A stretch of 64,000 nucleotides of DNA from Ornatilinea apprima (GTDB lineage: Bacteria > Chloroflexota > Anaerolineae > Anaerolineales > Anaerolineaceae). Positions 9,115 to 17,789 of the stretch are shown one piece after another. A program made the position numbers and the translations under genes. The stretch's first letter is position 1; every line of letters begins with the position of its first letter. Below the pieces are notes generated by a model. That model had not been told where the DNA came from, did no database searches, and saw only the letters and a list, made by a program, of their open reading frames with translations. The stretch covers positions 62,001 through 126,000 of the forward strand of contig NZ_LGCL01000021.1 in the NCBI RefSeq assembly GCF_001306115.1, given 5' to 3'.

Positions 9115-10239
9115 TCAGGGAAGGGGTGGCTGCCAGACCTCACCGGTGGGCGAGATGGTAGGGACGGGTTGGAAACCTCGTTCGCCACGAAACGCGAAGC
9201 GGGTAACTGCTCCCGGGTTGATGGTTACATCACTGGTGTAGGTTTCTTCCAGATAGTTGATGGTGATGCGGTAGCGGCCGGCTGGTAAATCTCCAATGGC
9301 CAGGTTTTCCTGGTAATATTCGTCGCTGATCACAGCCGTCTGCCCGTAGCTGATCACATACCATCGCTGATTGGTGTCTAGTGAGGTGATATATACTTTC
9401 TGGTGGGTAAGGATGGAGCCGTTGGTATTGAGAAGCTTGCCAACCAAAACGCCGCAGCCCTGAGGTGGCGTGATCCATAATTCCGGATTGCGGGTGGTGT
9501 AGAAGCTGTTGGTTTCCACACGGACTTCAAAATGCAGATGTGGTCCGGTGGTAAAACCGGTGGTGCCGATGATGCCCAACTGGTCGCCAGTTTCTACCCG
9601 CTGGCCGTTGATCACGTCCACTCGATCCATGTGCGCGTAGACAGTATAGAGACTGCGCCCATTCCAGCCAAAGTCGTGCTTAATTGCCACAGCCAAGCCG
9701 TAAGGATCTTCTTCCTGATTATCATAGCGGTTGAAAAGACCGTACCCCGCGTGGATCACTTTACCCGGTCCGGCGGCCAGAACGGGAGTGCCACGCGGCG
9801 AAGGAATATCAATGCCGGTGTGGACAATGTCGGAGCTAAAGAAGACGCCTCCGTAGCGATAATCGGCCAGCGGCCAGTTCACCTCATCCACCGCGATGGG
9901 GCGGGTGAAGTAAAAATGATCGTTCGGGCTCAGTGCCCAGGGTGCCGGATAAAGCGGAGCGCGCCAGAGAGAGATGGGGTCGGGGCCAGGGGTGGGAAAG
10001 GTGAAGCGCAGCGGTTCTTCCACGGCGGGGGGCACAAGCGTGGGCTGCAGTGATCCCGCCAGCTGCACGAGAGCCGGTTCGGCGGCTGCACTTAATTGTT
10101 CTCCACTTTGCGGGATAGGCAGGCTTTCTTCTGGCAGATCAACGGCAGGCTGGCTGGGTGGGATTGGCTGCTGGCAGCCTGAAAGCCAGATGATCGCCAG
10201 CAGGCAAACCAGCGTGGTTTGAAAGCGGTTCATGGTCAC
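9115..10239 (-). CDS. Lipoprotein M23-family metallopeptidase (LytM-type)
   Basis: This 374-residue protein has a signal peptide with lipobox Cys22 (WLSGC), a linker, and a zinc-peptidase M23 domain. The M23 motifs are complete: HTGIDIPSP with the first His and Asp ligands, YAHMD, and the final HLH (GPHLHFEV). A small C-terminal beta domain (about the last 110 residues) resembles a carboxypeptidase-regulatory-like fold. M23 enzymes cut peptidoglycan cross-bridges. The frame begins with a GTG that overlaps the stop of the upstream gene (GTGA), suggesting translational coupling. The ATG at 10233 is the alternative. It is the third gene of the operon 13053-9115. Confidence 0.85.
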   Translation of the reverse strand: MTMNRFQTTLVCLLAIIWLSGCQQPIPPSQPAVDLPEESLPIPQSGEQLSAAAEPALVQLAGSLQPTLVPPAVEEPLRFTFPTPGPDPISLWRAPLYPAPWALSPNDHFYFTRPIAVDEVNWPLADYRYGGVFFSSDIVHTGIDIPSPRGTPVLAAGPGKVIHAGYGLFNRYDNQEEDPYGLAVAIKHDFGWNGRSLYTVYAHMDRVDVINGQRVETGDQLGIIGTTGFTTGPHLHFEVRVETNSFYTTRNPELWITPPQGCGVLVGKLLNTNGSILTHQKVYITSLDTNQRWYVISYGQTAVISDEYYQENLAIGDLPAGRYRITINYLEETYTSDVTINPGAVTRFAFRGERGFQPVPTISPTGEVWQPPLP

Positions 10240-12128
10240 TGGCCTTGTTCCCCCAGGGGCGTCCAGGTGGGGCGAATGGTGGCTTGCGCCTGGGGTAGAT
10301 CGCTAGCTGGAGGCGATTCCAGAGGTGTTTGAGTCGCGACCGGGGTGAGTGTGGGAATGAGGGTGGCGGTGGTCAGCGCTTCGGGTGGATACAATTCATT
10401 CATGGCGGTTTGCCAATCGATTTGATCGGTGAGAATAAACTGGTTGAATCGGGCAGCGGCATAGAAGCTGCGCCAGTTCTGCAACGCGGGAAGGCGCTGC
10501 CAGCCAAATCGAGCGGCCATGTCGGTAAAATCGACCCAATACCCTTGTGGGGCAGGAACAGAAGCGCCTCCCTCTTCATAGGCGGTTGGGTTGCCTGCAT
10601 AGCGCTGGTTCAGGTCCCAGGTGGTCGCGTGCAGCGGGATTCCCTGAGAGCCGTCCTGGTAGCGCGCGCGGATGTAAACGCGCCAATAGACCTGACCGTT
10701 ATAGTCCTCACGCGTTATGGCCATCCAACCAGCCTGTAGTGGCAATGGGTTGATGGCAAACGCGCGCCCAGTATACAGCCAATTCTGCTGCAGCGGAAGC
10801 GTGGGCGGCTCGGTGATGGGGGTAAAAGCCTTTTCCAAGCTGGATAGAACGTCCCAACCGGCCTGTGTGGACACCCAATCGCGCAGTTGGCGGAAGGACT
10901 CATCCACGGTATCATGCAAATATGGATAAGGGGCGGCAACATCTTCCAACGGGACCACACCAAACCGGCCAGCTGGAGGCAGTGGTTGGATGTTCAACGC
11001 CGGTGCCCACAAGTTTGGCTGTGAGTCTGCCGCGCCGTCTGGGAAGGAATAACTCGCCAGCACGTCCGCGCCGGCGGTGCTACAGTCCATTCCCTTAACA
11101 CGGCCGGGGAGCGCCATAGCCGGCAGACTGATGAGTCCTTTCTGGGTGTTCCATCCAAATAAGGAATACTGGTTGGGTCCGGCCAACACGGAAAACAGAT
11201 TGTTGGACTCGCCGCACCAGGCGGGTAGTGAGCCGTCGATCAGGGCTGCCGGCTGCGCGTTTTCTACACCATCCCAGAGCATGATTTGCCGCTGGCCGTT
11301 CAGCAGAGCAGACCAGGCCAACTGACGACCATCTTGAGACCAGACCGGGTTGGTTTCTGGGCGCTGGGCGTTGCGGGTCAGATTGAAAAAGCGGTCCTCG
11401 GCGTTATCCAATGCCGCCAGCCAGATGTCTTCATCTCCATCACGGGTGGAGACAAACGCGATGCGGCGTCCGCCGGGCGACCAGGATGGACTGGTATCGG
11501 CTGCTGGATGGTCTGTGAGCCGGATGGGGTGTTCCTCTGGGTTGCGAAGAGAGCGGATGAGGATTTCGAGGTTATTGGATTGGTAGCTTTCATACGCCAG
11601 CCAGTTTCCATCGGGAGACCAACTGGGATCGCCGTCGTACTCGGGTGTGTCTGTTACCTGGTTGATCTCTCCATTGGTCAAATCGAGGATAAACAGGTCC
11701 CAATAGCCGTTGCGGCGCGAGCTGAAGGCGATTTTGTTGCCGTCCGGGCTGAACGCCGGTGTGATGTCATCGTAAGGGGAGTTGGTCAGGCGCAGCAGAG
11801 AAGCGTTCTGCGGTTGAAAGATGAAAAGATGATCGTAGTATCCATCGGCGATGGAGAGCACTAAAACACCTTCTTCTTTCAGGCCTTCGGGGTTCAACCA
11901 GTAGACATTCTCTGCTGGTGAGGGAGGGGCAACTGTCTGTGGAAGAATGGTGGGTGTGGCGATTGAGGTGGGCAACAAACCTGGCAGGAAATCTCGGTCA
12001 CGGTCTTGGATGGCCGGAATCACCACAATGGCCATCAAAATGAGATTTAAAATCACAAGCACCAGCAGCCAGCGGTACAGCTTGTGGTTGTTCTTTGGTG
12101 AGGTGACTTGCGGGGCTTCTTCACTCAT
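10236..12128 (-). CDS. Membrane-anchored PD40/TolB-like beta-propeller protein with extra C-terminal domain
   Basis: This is a 630-residue protein. A single N-terminal transmembrane helix (LYRWLLVLVILNLILMAIVVI) leads to a run of PD40 propeller repeats (AFSPDGNKIAFSSRR, SWSPDGNWLAYES, SWSPGGRRIAFVSTRDGDEDI, VWSQDGRQLAWS). A C-terminal region of about 250 residues follows with no motif I recognise and a Thr/Pro-rich end. The ATG at 12128 is chosen over the longer frame to 12221 because the latter would overlap the upstream M23 gene. It sits between two M23 peptidase genes, 46 bases after one and overlapping the other. A scaffold or regulatory role for those peptidases is therefore a reasonable inference. 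Confidence 0.8.
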   Translation of the reverse strand: MSEEAPQVTSPKNNHKLYRWLLVLVILNLILMAIVVIPAIQDRDRDFLPGLLPTSIATPTILPQTVAPPSPAENVYWLNPEGLKEEGVLVLSIADGYYDHLFIFQPQNASLLRLTNSPYDDITPAFSPDGNKIAFSSRRNGYWDLFILDLTNGEINQVTDTPEYDGDPSWSPDGNWLAYESYQSNNLEILIRSLRNPEEHPIRLTDHPAADTSPSWSPGGRRIAFVSTRDGDEDIWLAALDNAEDRFFNLTRNAQRPETNPVWSQDGRQLAWSALLNGQRQIMLWDGVENAQPAALIDGSLPAWCGESNNLFSVLAGPNQYSLFGWNTQKGLISLPAMALPGRVKGMDCSTAGADVLASYSFPDGAADSQPNLWAPALNIQPLPPAGRFGVVPLEDVAAPYPYLHDTVDESFRQLRDWVSTQAGWDVLSSLEKAFTPITEPPTLPLQQNWLYTGRAFAINPLPLQAGWMAITREDYNGQVYWRVYIRARYQDGSQGIPLHATTWDLNQRYAGNPTAYEEGGASVPAPQGYWVDFTDMAARFGWQRLPALQNWRSFYAAARFNQFILTDQIDWQTAMNELYPPEALTTATLIPTLTPVATQTPLESPPASDLPQAQATIRPTWTPLGEQGQ

Positions 12129-12174
12129 AATCGGCTCAAAAAATGGATTGGACCTGAAAGCGACTCTGCTGAGG

Positions 12175-13053
12175 TCAAGGAGCGTCAGCGGTCTGCAGGG
12201 CAAACAACAGCATGGGGTCAAACATGCGGAAGGTATTGGTCACCCGCCACAGGCAATAATTGGCCATTTCGTCTTGTGAGGCAGCGTTTTCATAATGCGC
12301 CATGGAAGCAAACCTGTAACCCGATGGGCCCAGGCGGGCCTCGAGATGCAAATGAAGATTAACGGACATGCCGGTTGTGCCCACTTCACCTAAAGTCTGT
12401 CCGCAAACAATCTCATCACCGGGAGCGACCAAAGGTGGTTGGGCCATGTGGGCGTAGAGTAAATACAGCGATTCGCGGGCAGGGTCATACGTCTGCTGCT
12501 GGGGTTCGGGACAGTTGAGCGCTGGGTGAGGCTGCACGGCGCCCAGCGCGGGAGCGGCCTGGGCCAGGTTGGGGAGCAGGCTGGCAATGGTTTCTGGAGC
12601 GGTTTCGATCACCACCGCGTAGCCATAGGGAGGACGGTTGGCAATGACGCCAACGACTTTTCCTGGCAAAACGGCGTGGATTTGCAGGCCTTCCATGGAT
12701 ACCCTGTCACCAAAGCGATAGAAAGCCAGGTCTACGCCGTGATGGCCGTCATCCTGGCCCAGCGGCGGCGCGTCAAAAGGGTTGCTGATAATCTGAGGCA
12801 AATCAGAAATCTCAATGCCGTCCAATGGGGAGCAGATTTCCAAAGAAGGTTCAGGGGAGGGGGCTGCGGTGGCAGTTGGCGCAGGGAGCGTTGCCGTTGG
12901 TGCGCTGATTGTTGGAATAACAGGGCTGGGCGTAGCTGGCGCTGGCTGCACCGTGGGCGTGAAAGAGAGCGGAGCCGGCTGGCAGGCAGCCAAAGCCCAG
13001 GCCCCGAGAAAAAAAGCCTTGATCAGTTTTTTTGCCCGGTCGCGATTTCTCAT
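12175..13053 (-). CDS. Lipoprotein M23-family metallopeptidase
   Basis: This is a 292-residue lipoprotein (lipobox Cys24, ALAAC) with a Pro/Thr/Ala-rich linker and an M23 domain. The metal and catalytic motifs are visible as HHGVDLAFY, LYAHMAQ and NLHLHLEAR. The domain has an insertion between the first motif and the YAHM motif (about residues 165-205) compared with the second M23 protein at 9115, so the two are not recent duplicates. It is the first gene of a three-gene operon with the propeller protein and the second M23 lipoprotein. A likely promoter lies at 13091-13118. Peptidoglycan hydrolysis or remodelling is the family role. Confidence 0.82.
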   Translation of the reverse strand: MRNRDRAKKLIKAFFLGAWALAACQPAPLSFTPTVQPAPATPSPVIPTISAPTATLPAPTATAAPSPEPSLEICSPLDGIEISDLPQIISNPFDAPPLGQDDGHHGVDLAFYRFGDRVSMEGLQIHAVLPGKVVGVIANRPPYGYAVVIETAPETIASLLPNLAQAAPALGAVQPHPALNCPEPQQQTYDPARESLYLLYAHMAQPPLVAPGDEIVCGQTLGEVGTTGMSVNLHLHLEARLGPSGYRFASMAHYENAASQDEMANYCLWRVTNTFRMFDPMLLFALQTADAP

Positions 13054-13090
13054 TCAGCCATCCATACCTGATTTACACCCGATTGTCCTG

Positions 13091-13118
13091 ATTATACTTC
13101 AAACACCCGGCAGAAAAA
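13091..13118 (-). promoter_or_regulatory. Probable promoter of the M23-PD40-M23 operon
   Basis: A perfect TATAAT is seen on the minus strand 37 bases before the ATG at 13053. The -35 (TTTTTC, 16-base spacer) is poor and overlaps the T tract of the terminator at 13120. The -10 is the main support. Confidence 0.5.
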
Positions 13119-13119
13119 C

Positions 13120-13143
13120 AAACCGGCGGTTGCCCGCCGGTTT
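13120..13143 (-). terminator. Rho-independent terminator after the DUF1015 gene
   Basis: A 10-bp perfect stem (AAACCGGCGG / CCGCCGGTTT) with a 4-base loop is followed on the minus strand by GTTTTTCTG. It lies 20 bases after the stop of the DUF1015 gene and separates it from the M23 operon. Confidence 0.8.
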
Positions 13144-13163
13144 ACAAAGGTGTTAGTTTCTGT

Positions 13164-14483
13164 TTATTCTACAATTTTTCGGCATTCCATGTAAAAGCGC
13201 TTTTCTTTGGCTTCACCCATAGAGAAAGTTTTGCGTGGCAGGGCGCCGTCGAGAATAACGGTTTTGAATAAATCGCTCTTGTCCATCGCGGGCAGGAAGA
13301 ACCCCAAATTTCCGGGCTGGGCACCCAGACGGGCAACGACGTCCGCTCCGTGGACATAATCGATGCTGGAGGCCGCACCGGTTTTGAGCCAGCCGTCCAA
13401 GAAGTTTTGTAAGGTGCCTACGGCCAGGTTCAGCTCTGGCTGGTCAATTTGAATCACCCCAAACTCGCGGCTGTTGACCACGCCAATGATTTGCGCGCCG
13501 GAGGGCTGGTTTTCGACCGCCCTCACCATTTCTTCCAGGTCCGCGCACACGCGAAACGTGATGCGGCTACCAAACTTGGCTGCGAAAGCGGTTTTGAAAT
13601 CCTGCTTCACATCAAAGAGAACGCGGTGAATCGGCTCGAAAACCAGGCTTTCATCATGGACATTTTCTACTTCCACCAGGGCATAGCGGGCCGGGTGGTC
13701 CATGCCGACCTGTGCTTTCATGTTTTCCCAGATGGCCTTGGCGGTTGCCAGCGAATGATTGCCGTCTCCCATGGCGAAGAGCAGGACTTCCTGGGGTTGA
13801 TCCAGGTTGTATTTCGCTTGGAAAGCGGCCGGGTTGGCCAGGTCGGCGATGGCATCAACGACTTGATTCTGAAGGGATTCGTCATCCACCAGGTAGCCGG
13901 TGAGGTGCCCACTGTCGAACATAAGGTCAAAGTCATATATCTTTTTGAGTTGGCCGGTCCGCGCCGCGAGGGGTTCGATGACCGTTTTCTGCGGGTCGTC
14001 GATTAATACCAGAATATGGGGCAGTTCAAGCGGTGCGCCTTCGCGGATTTTCATGCGGGGTGGCAGACGTTCTATGATTGTGCCTTCCGTGGCGCGGATC
14101 AGGCTTTGCGAACCTTTGGAGTAATCGTATCGTTCCAGGTCCAGCGCCAGCATTATTCCTCGGCGGGTTTTACCCTGGATTTGTCTTTCGACGAGGATGA
14201 TGCCATCGACAGGGTGCAGAATTCCGCGCTCCAGATAATCGGCCATATTGGCTTGCACCGAGCTGGTCAGCGTGTCTTTTTTCGGCGATTCCAGATAGAC
14301 CTCGGGCAAGATCAGCCGCAGAGTGGAGGGTGACTCTGCCACTTTTTCTTCAACGGCTTGCCAATATTCGGGCTGCGATGTGAATTGATCGCAGGCAATA
14401 ACGGCCCACTGTTGTGGATTAATCTCCGGGCCAGGCAGCAATACTTGGGGAATTTGAAATCCTAAGGAAGAAATGATTTTCAT
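13164..14483 (-). CDS. DUF1015 family protein
   Basis: This is a 439-residue cytoplasmic protein that matches the DUF1015 family along its full length. Landmarks are the N-terminal VIACDQFTSQPEYW region, the GDGNHSLATAKAIWE motif, the VEVENVHDESLVFEPIHRVL segment, and the C-terminal DYVHGADVV segment. The family has no firmly established reaction; the conserved GDGNHS histidine suggests an enzyme. The ATG at 14483 has AAGGGA about 6 bases upstream. An earlier in-frame ATG at 14525 overlaps the promoter and is rejected. It is bounded by its own promoter and terminator. Confidence 0.85.
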   Translation of the reverse strand: MKIISSLGFQIPQVLLPGPEINPQQWAVIACDQFTSQPEYWQAVEEKVAESPSTLRLILPEVYLESPKKDTLTSSVQANMADYLERGILHPVDGIILVERQIQGKTRRGIMLALDLERYDYSKGSQSLIRATEGTIIERLPPRMKIREGAPLELPHILVLIDDPQKTVIEPLAARTGQLKKIYDFDLMFDSGHLTGYLVDDESLQNQVVDAIADLANPAAFQAKYNLDQPQEVLLFAMGDGNHSLATAKAIWENMKAQVGMDHPARYALVEVENVHDESLVFEPIHRVLFDVKQDFKTAFAAKFGSRITFRVCADLEEMVRAVENQPSGAQIIGVVNSREFGVIQIDQPELNLAVGTLQNFLDGWLKTGAASSIDYVHGADVVARLGAQPGNLGFFLPAMDKSDLFKTVILDGALPRKTFSMGEAKEKRFYMECRKIVE

Positions 14484-14523
14484 GAAAAATCCCTTCACGG
14501 TGGTAAAGTGAGCAACACACTCC

Positions 14524-14551
14524 ATTGTAGCGATTTTCCGTGGTTCGTAAA
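14524..14551 (-). promoter_or_regulatory. Promoter of the DUF1015 gene
   Basis: TTTACG, a 16-base spacer and TACAAT are seen on the minus strand, with the -10 about 40 bases before the ATG at 14483. Four of six -35 bases and five of six -10 bases match consensus. Confidence 0.55.
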
Positions 14552-14583
14552 GAGATTTCCCGTTGCGTCAGCCAGACAAAGAA

Positions 14584-14606
14584 AAAGCGCCCTCAGTGGG
14601 CGCTTT
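14584..14606 (-). terminator. Rho-independent terminator after the DegV gene
   Basis: A 9-bp stem (AAAGCGCCC / GGGCGCTTT) with a 5-base loop is followed on the minus strand by TTCTTTG. It is 24 bases after the DegV stop. Confidence 0.8.
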
Positions 14607-14630
14607 GTGAGTAGCGATAATCAACACTGT

Positions 14631-15488
14631 TTATTCAAACAGGAACGCCAACCCGACTGTGCCCGGGCCGGTATGGGTGCCAATCACCGGGCTGACCTCA
14701 GAAAAGACGGTCTCTACAACCACTTCGGCGGGCAGGGCTTTGGTGACCTCATCCAAAAGGATTTGAGCCTCAGTGGGAGCGTTGGCGTTGAGACAGGCCA
14801 GGTGTATTTTTTTGTGGCCGTTTAATTTGCTTTGCACCAGCTCGATGGTGCGTTTCAGCGCTTTGCTTTTGGTGCGAACGCGCTCAACCGCTTCAATGCG
14901 GCCTTCCTTTAATTCAAGGATGGGTTTGAGATCGAGGGCGGTGCCCAGGAAAGCGGATGCCCCACCAATGCGCCCGCCGCGGTGCAGAAATTCCAGGGTG
15001 CTGACCACAAAAGTGGCTCCCGAACGTTCGGGCAGTTGGAGCGCGGCTTGTTTGCATTCTTGCAAAGAGGCGCCATCCTTGGCCATGCGTGCTATTTGCA
15101 GAACCTGAAACCCTAAGGCCATTGAGGTAACCAGCGAGTCGACAATTTCAATTTGCGCGCCGGGAAAGTTCGCGCGCGCCTGAATTGCCGAATCAATGGT
15201 CCCTGAAAGGCGCGAGGAGATGTGAATGCTCAAAATATCATAGCCTTCATTGATCAATTGTTCATAAATCTTCATGAACGCGGCCGGGGTTACCTGGGAA
15301 GTGGTCGGCATGACCTTGGTGTTGGATAGGGCGTGATAAAATTCGGCGGGAGTAATATCAATCCCGTCCTGATAGGTGCTTTCTCCCCAAATGACCTGCA
15401 ACGGCAGGATGTAAATTGGCAAACCCTCCAAATAGCGATCCGGGATGCCACAGGTGCTGTCGGTAACAATCGCAACTTTTGCAGACAT
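14631..15488 (-). CDS. DegV/FakB family fatty-acid-binding protein
   Basis: This 285-residue protein belongs to the DegV family, whose members bind a fatty acid and present it to the FakA kinase for acyl-phosphate formation. The N-terminus carries IVTDSTCGIP, followed by TSQVTPAAF and the SSRLSGTIDSA loop, all typical of the family. The C-terminal lobe contains STLEFLHRGGRIG and ends with the GTHTGPGTVGLAF motif. A clear ribosome site (AAGGAG, 10 bases) supports the ATG at 15488. No fakA-like gene is in the window. It is the only gene of its transcription unit. An inverted repeat lies upstream at 15537-15550. Confidence 0.9.
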   Translation of the reverse strand: MSAKVAIVTDSTCGIPDRYLEGLPIYILPLQVIWGESTYQDGIDITPAEFYHALSNTKVMPTTSQVTPAAFMKIYEQLINEGYDILSIHISSRLSGTIDSAIQARANFPGAQIEIVDSLVTSMALGFQVLQIARMAKDGASLQECKQAALQLPERSGATFVVSTLEFLHRGGRIGGASAFLGTALDLKPILELKEGRIEAVERVRTKSKALKRTIELVQSKLNGHKKIHLACLNANAPTEAQILLDEVTKALPAEVVVETVFSEVSPVIGTHTGPGTVGLAFLFE

Positions 15489-15536
15489 GGTTTATGCATC
15501 TCCTTGCAAAAAATAGGGCCAAGAATTGGCCAGCTT

Positions 15537-15550
15537 AATGACGTGTCATT
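15537..15550. promoter_or_regulatory. Inverted repeat between degV-like gene and ffh
   Basis: AATGAC-GT-GTCATT is a perfect 6+6 dyad about 50 bases before the DegV start, in the 219-base divergent gap. A second small dyad, GGCCAA-GAA-TTGGCC (15517-15531), lies closer to the gene. Either could be an operator, but dyads of this size also arise by chance. Confidence 0.3.
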
Positions 15551-15606
15551 TCCAATAGAATAACCCCCGAGGTCAATTTGAGTTACGCATTCACCATATG
15601 TATCCC

Positions 15607-15635
15607 TTGACCAATCCGGGCTTCGTTGCTAAAAT
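15607..15635 (+). promoter_or_regulatory. Promoter of ffh
   Basis: TTGACC, a 17-base spacer and TAAAAT form a near-consensus housekeeping promoter. The leader to the GTG at 15708 would be about 65 bases. It probably drives the long ffh-to-topA run. Confidence 0.8.
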
Positions 15636-15707
15636 GCTTGGGTTGATGCCCAGTTGATGGTGGGTATCGTTCATTTAATGATTTAACCAGACACCAGCGA
15701 GAATGCC

Positions 15708-17030
15708 GTGTTTGATAACCTGAGTGGCCGCTTCAATGAAATATTCCAGCAGTTGCGCCGCCGAGGAAAACTATCCGAGGCGGATGTTGATGCCGTTCTG
15801 CGCGAAGTGCGCCTGGCGTTGCTGGAAGCCGATGTGCATTACAGCGTGGTGAAGAGCTTTGTGACTCGCGTGCGCGAACGCGCGGTGGGGCATGAGGTCT
15901 CAAAAGCGTTAAACCCGGCCCAGCAGGTGATCAAAATTGTGCATGAAGAATTGATCAACACCCTGGGAGAGCCAGACCGGCTCAACCTGAGCGGCCCCAA
16001 GCCGCGCGTGGTGATGATGGTGGGTTTGCAAGGCGCGGGGAAAACCACGGCGACCGCCAAACTGGCTAAGATTTTGCGCAGCCAGGGCGAGCGGGTTTTG
16101 CTGGTCGCGGCCGACCCTTACCGGCCGGCGGCGGTGAAGCAGCTGCAAACTTTGGGGCAGCAAATTGGCGTGGATGTTTACACTCGTGAGGGTGTAAAGC
16201 CGCCCGACCTGGCCGCCCAGGCGTTTGACATGGCGCAAAAAAGCGGCGTCAGCGCGATGGTGATTGACACGGCAGGGCGCTCGCAGCTGGATGACGCGCT
16301 GATGCAAGAGCTGCAAGCGATTGCCCGGCGCGTTCCGGTGAATGAAACTCTGCTGACGGTCGATTCGATGATCGGCCAGGAAGCGCTGCATATCGCCGAG
16401 GGTTTCCGCGACTCGGTCAAGCTGACCGGTCTTGTGCTGACGAAAATGGACGGTGATTCACGCGGCGGCGCGGCGATTTCCATTCGCTCGGTGACGGGCG
16501 TGCCGATCAAATACCTAGGAACGGGTGAAGGTTTGGACGCGCTGGAAAGCTTTGATCCACGCCGTTTGGCATCGCGGATTCTGGGAATGGGTGATATGAT
16601 TGGGTTGATCGAGCGCGCCGAAGCGGCTTTTGATCAGCAGGCCACCCAAGACCAGGCGCAGCGCATGCTTGCGGGGCAGTTCACCCTGGAAGATTTTGCC
16701 CAGCAGTTAAAGCAGGTGAAGAAAATGGGTCCGCTGTCGCAAATTTTGGATATGATGCCTGGCGGAATGGGTCAGGCTGCTCGCAATATTGACCCAGCTG
16801 ACGCAGAAAAGCAACTAAAGCGCACAGAGGCGATCATTAATTCCATGACGGTTGCCGAACGAAAAAACCCCGATCTGCTGAATGCCAGCCGGCGCAGGCG
16901 AATTGCCTCCGGGTCGGGTACCGACGTCCAGGACGTCAACCGTTTGATCAAGCAATTCCGAGAAACACAACGCTTGTTCAAACATATTAAGAAAACAGGC
17001 GGACGAGGTTTACCACGTCTGTTTGGGTAG
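15708..17030 (+). CDS. ffh: Signal recognition particle protein Ffh
   Basis: Ffh is the GTPase that binds signal sequences on ribosomes and, with 4.5S RNA and FtsY, directs proteins to the membrane. The 440 residues cover the N domain, the G domain and the M domain. The G domain shows GLQGAGKTT, the DTAGR G3 motif and TKMDGDSRGGA. The M domain starts near residue 325 (FTLEDFAQQLKQVKKMGPL) and ends with the RNA-binding IASGSGTDVQDVNRLIKQF. The start is a GTG at 15708, since no ATG is available and a good promoter lies at 15607-15635. The ribosome site is weak. It is followed by rpsP after 112 bases. Confidence 0.97.
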   Translation: MFDNLSGRFNEIFQQLRRRGKLSEADVDAVLREVRLALLEADVHYSVVKSFVTRVRERAVGHEVSKALNPAQQVIKIVHEELINTLGEPDRLNLSGPKPRVVMMVGLQGAGKTTATAKLAKILRSQGERVLLVAADPYRPAAVKQLQTLGQQIGVDVYTREGVKPPDLAAQAFDMAQKSGVSAMVIDTAGRSQLDDALMQELQAIARRVPVNETLLTVDSMIGQEALHIAEGFRDSVKLTGLVLTKMDGDSRGGAAISIRSVTGVPIKYLGTGEGLDALESFDPRRLASRILGMGDMIGLIERAEAAFDQQATQDQAQRMLAGQFTLEDFAQQLKQVKKMGPLSQILDMMPGGMGQAARNIDPADAEKQLKRTEAIINSMTVAERKNPDLLNASRRRRIASGSGTDVQDVNRLIKQFRETQRLFKHIKKTGGRGLPRLFG

Positions 17031-17078
17031 CCAGGAAGTAAAGAGTAGTTCGCGCCTCCTTCCGCGTCCCTATCACTC

Positions 17079-17110
17079 TTGAATACTGGGAATGAAAAAT
17101 AAGTTACAAT
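17079..17110 (+). promoter_or_regulatory. Possible internal promoter before rpsP
   Basis: TACAAT at 17105-17110 lies 32 bases before the rpsP start. TTGAAT at 17079 would need a 20-base spacer, so only the -10 is convincing. Confidence 0.35.
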
Positions 17111-17142
17111 AGAACAATAAAAGATTAACAGGAGTATTCAAA

Positions 17143-17487
17143 ATGGTACGAATTCGCTTACGCCGTGTAGGTTTGCGTAAACAGGCCAGCTACCGCATTA
17201 TTGCCGCCGACAAGGAAAGCCCCCGCGACGGGAAATTCCTCGAGATTTTGGGTTTCTACAACCCGCGCACCGAGCCCTCCACGATTGAAGTCAAAGAAGA
17301 TCGCGTTTTTGATTGGATGAGCAAAGGCGCTCAGCCTAGCGAATCAGTGGAGAAATTGTTCAAGAGCATTGGTCTTTTAGACCGGTTTGCCCGTTACAAG
17401 GGCGGTGAATCGATTGAGGTTCTGCTGTCTGAGGCTGAGGCTCGCAAAGCCAGCCAAAAAGTTGACGCGCGCACCCGCCGCGACTAG
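17143..17487 (+). CDS. rpsP: 30S ribosomal protein S16
   Basis: S16 is a small-subunit ribosomal protein needed for 30S assembly. The N-terminal MVRIRLRRVGLRKQASYRII and the ILGFYNPRTEP segment are diagnostic. At 114 residues it carries a slightly long basic C-terminal tail (EARKASQKVDARTRRD). AGGAG lies 8 bases before the ATG. It begins the common bacterial order rpsP-khpA-rimM. Confidence 0.97.
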   Translation: MVRIRLRRVGLRKQASYRIIAADKESPRDGKFLEILGFYNPRTEPSTIEVKEDRVFDWMSKGAQPSESVEKLFKSIGLLDRFARYKGGESIEVLLSEAEARKASQKVDARTRRD

Positions 17488-17549
17488 TTGTAGATCATCG
17501 CTTAAGTGAGAAAAGGCGTGCCTGATAACGGCACAGAAAAGGATCTGCT

Positions 17550-17789
17550 GTGAAGGAATTGGTTGAATATATCGCCAAATCGCTTGTGGAGCATCCTGAA
17601 GAAGTGTTTGTGAAACAGGAACGAGCCGGCGGAAATAAAGTAAGACTCGAACTGCGCGTAGCCAAAGATGACATGGGACGCGTCATTGGTAAAAGCGGCC
17701 GGGTTGCGAATTCTGCACGAATTTTGCTGCGGGTTGCTGCTGCGCGTGAGGGAAAGCAAGCCAATCTGGATGTTGTTGAACCCCGATGA
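17550..17789 (+). CDS. khpA: KH-domain RNA-binding protein KhpA
   Basis: This is a 79-residue single KH-domain protein with the RNA-binding GxxG loop (VIGKSGRVANS). In other bacteria KhpA pairs with KhpB/Jag and binds many RNAs, with effects on cell division. The start is a GTG with AAGGAT 5 bases upstream. Its last codons overlap the rimM start (ATGA), indicating translational coupling. The position between rpsP and rimM is the standard one for this family. Confidence 0.93.
   Translation: MKELVEYIAKSLVEHPEEVFVKQERAGGNKVRLELRVAKDDMGRVIGKSGRVANSARILLRVAAAREGKQANLDVVEPR

Noticed and set aside
12129..12221. Longer N-terminus for the PD40 protein
   Set aside because: It would overlap the upstream M23 gene and adds a Cys/Leu-rich stretch before the natural membrane anchor.
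15489..15707. Search for a tRNA or small RNA gene in the largest gap
   Set aside because: No cloverleaf or stable long fold was seen; only the ffh promoter and two small dyads.
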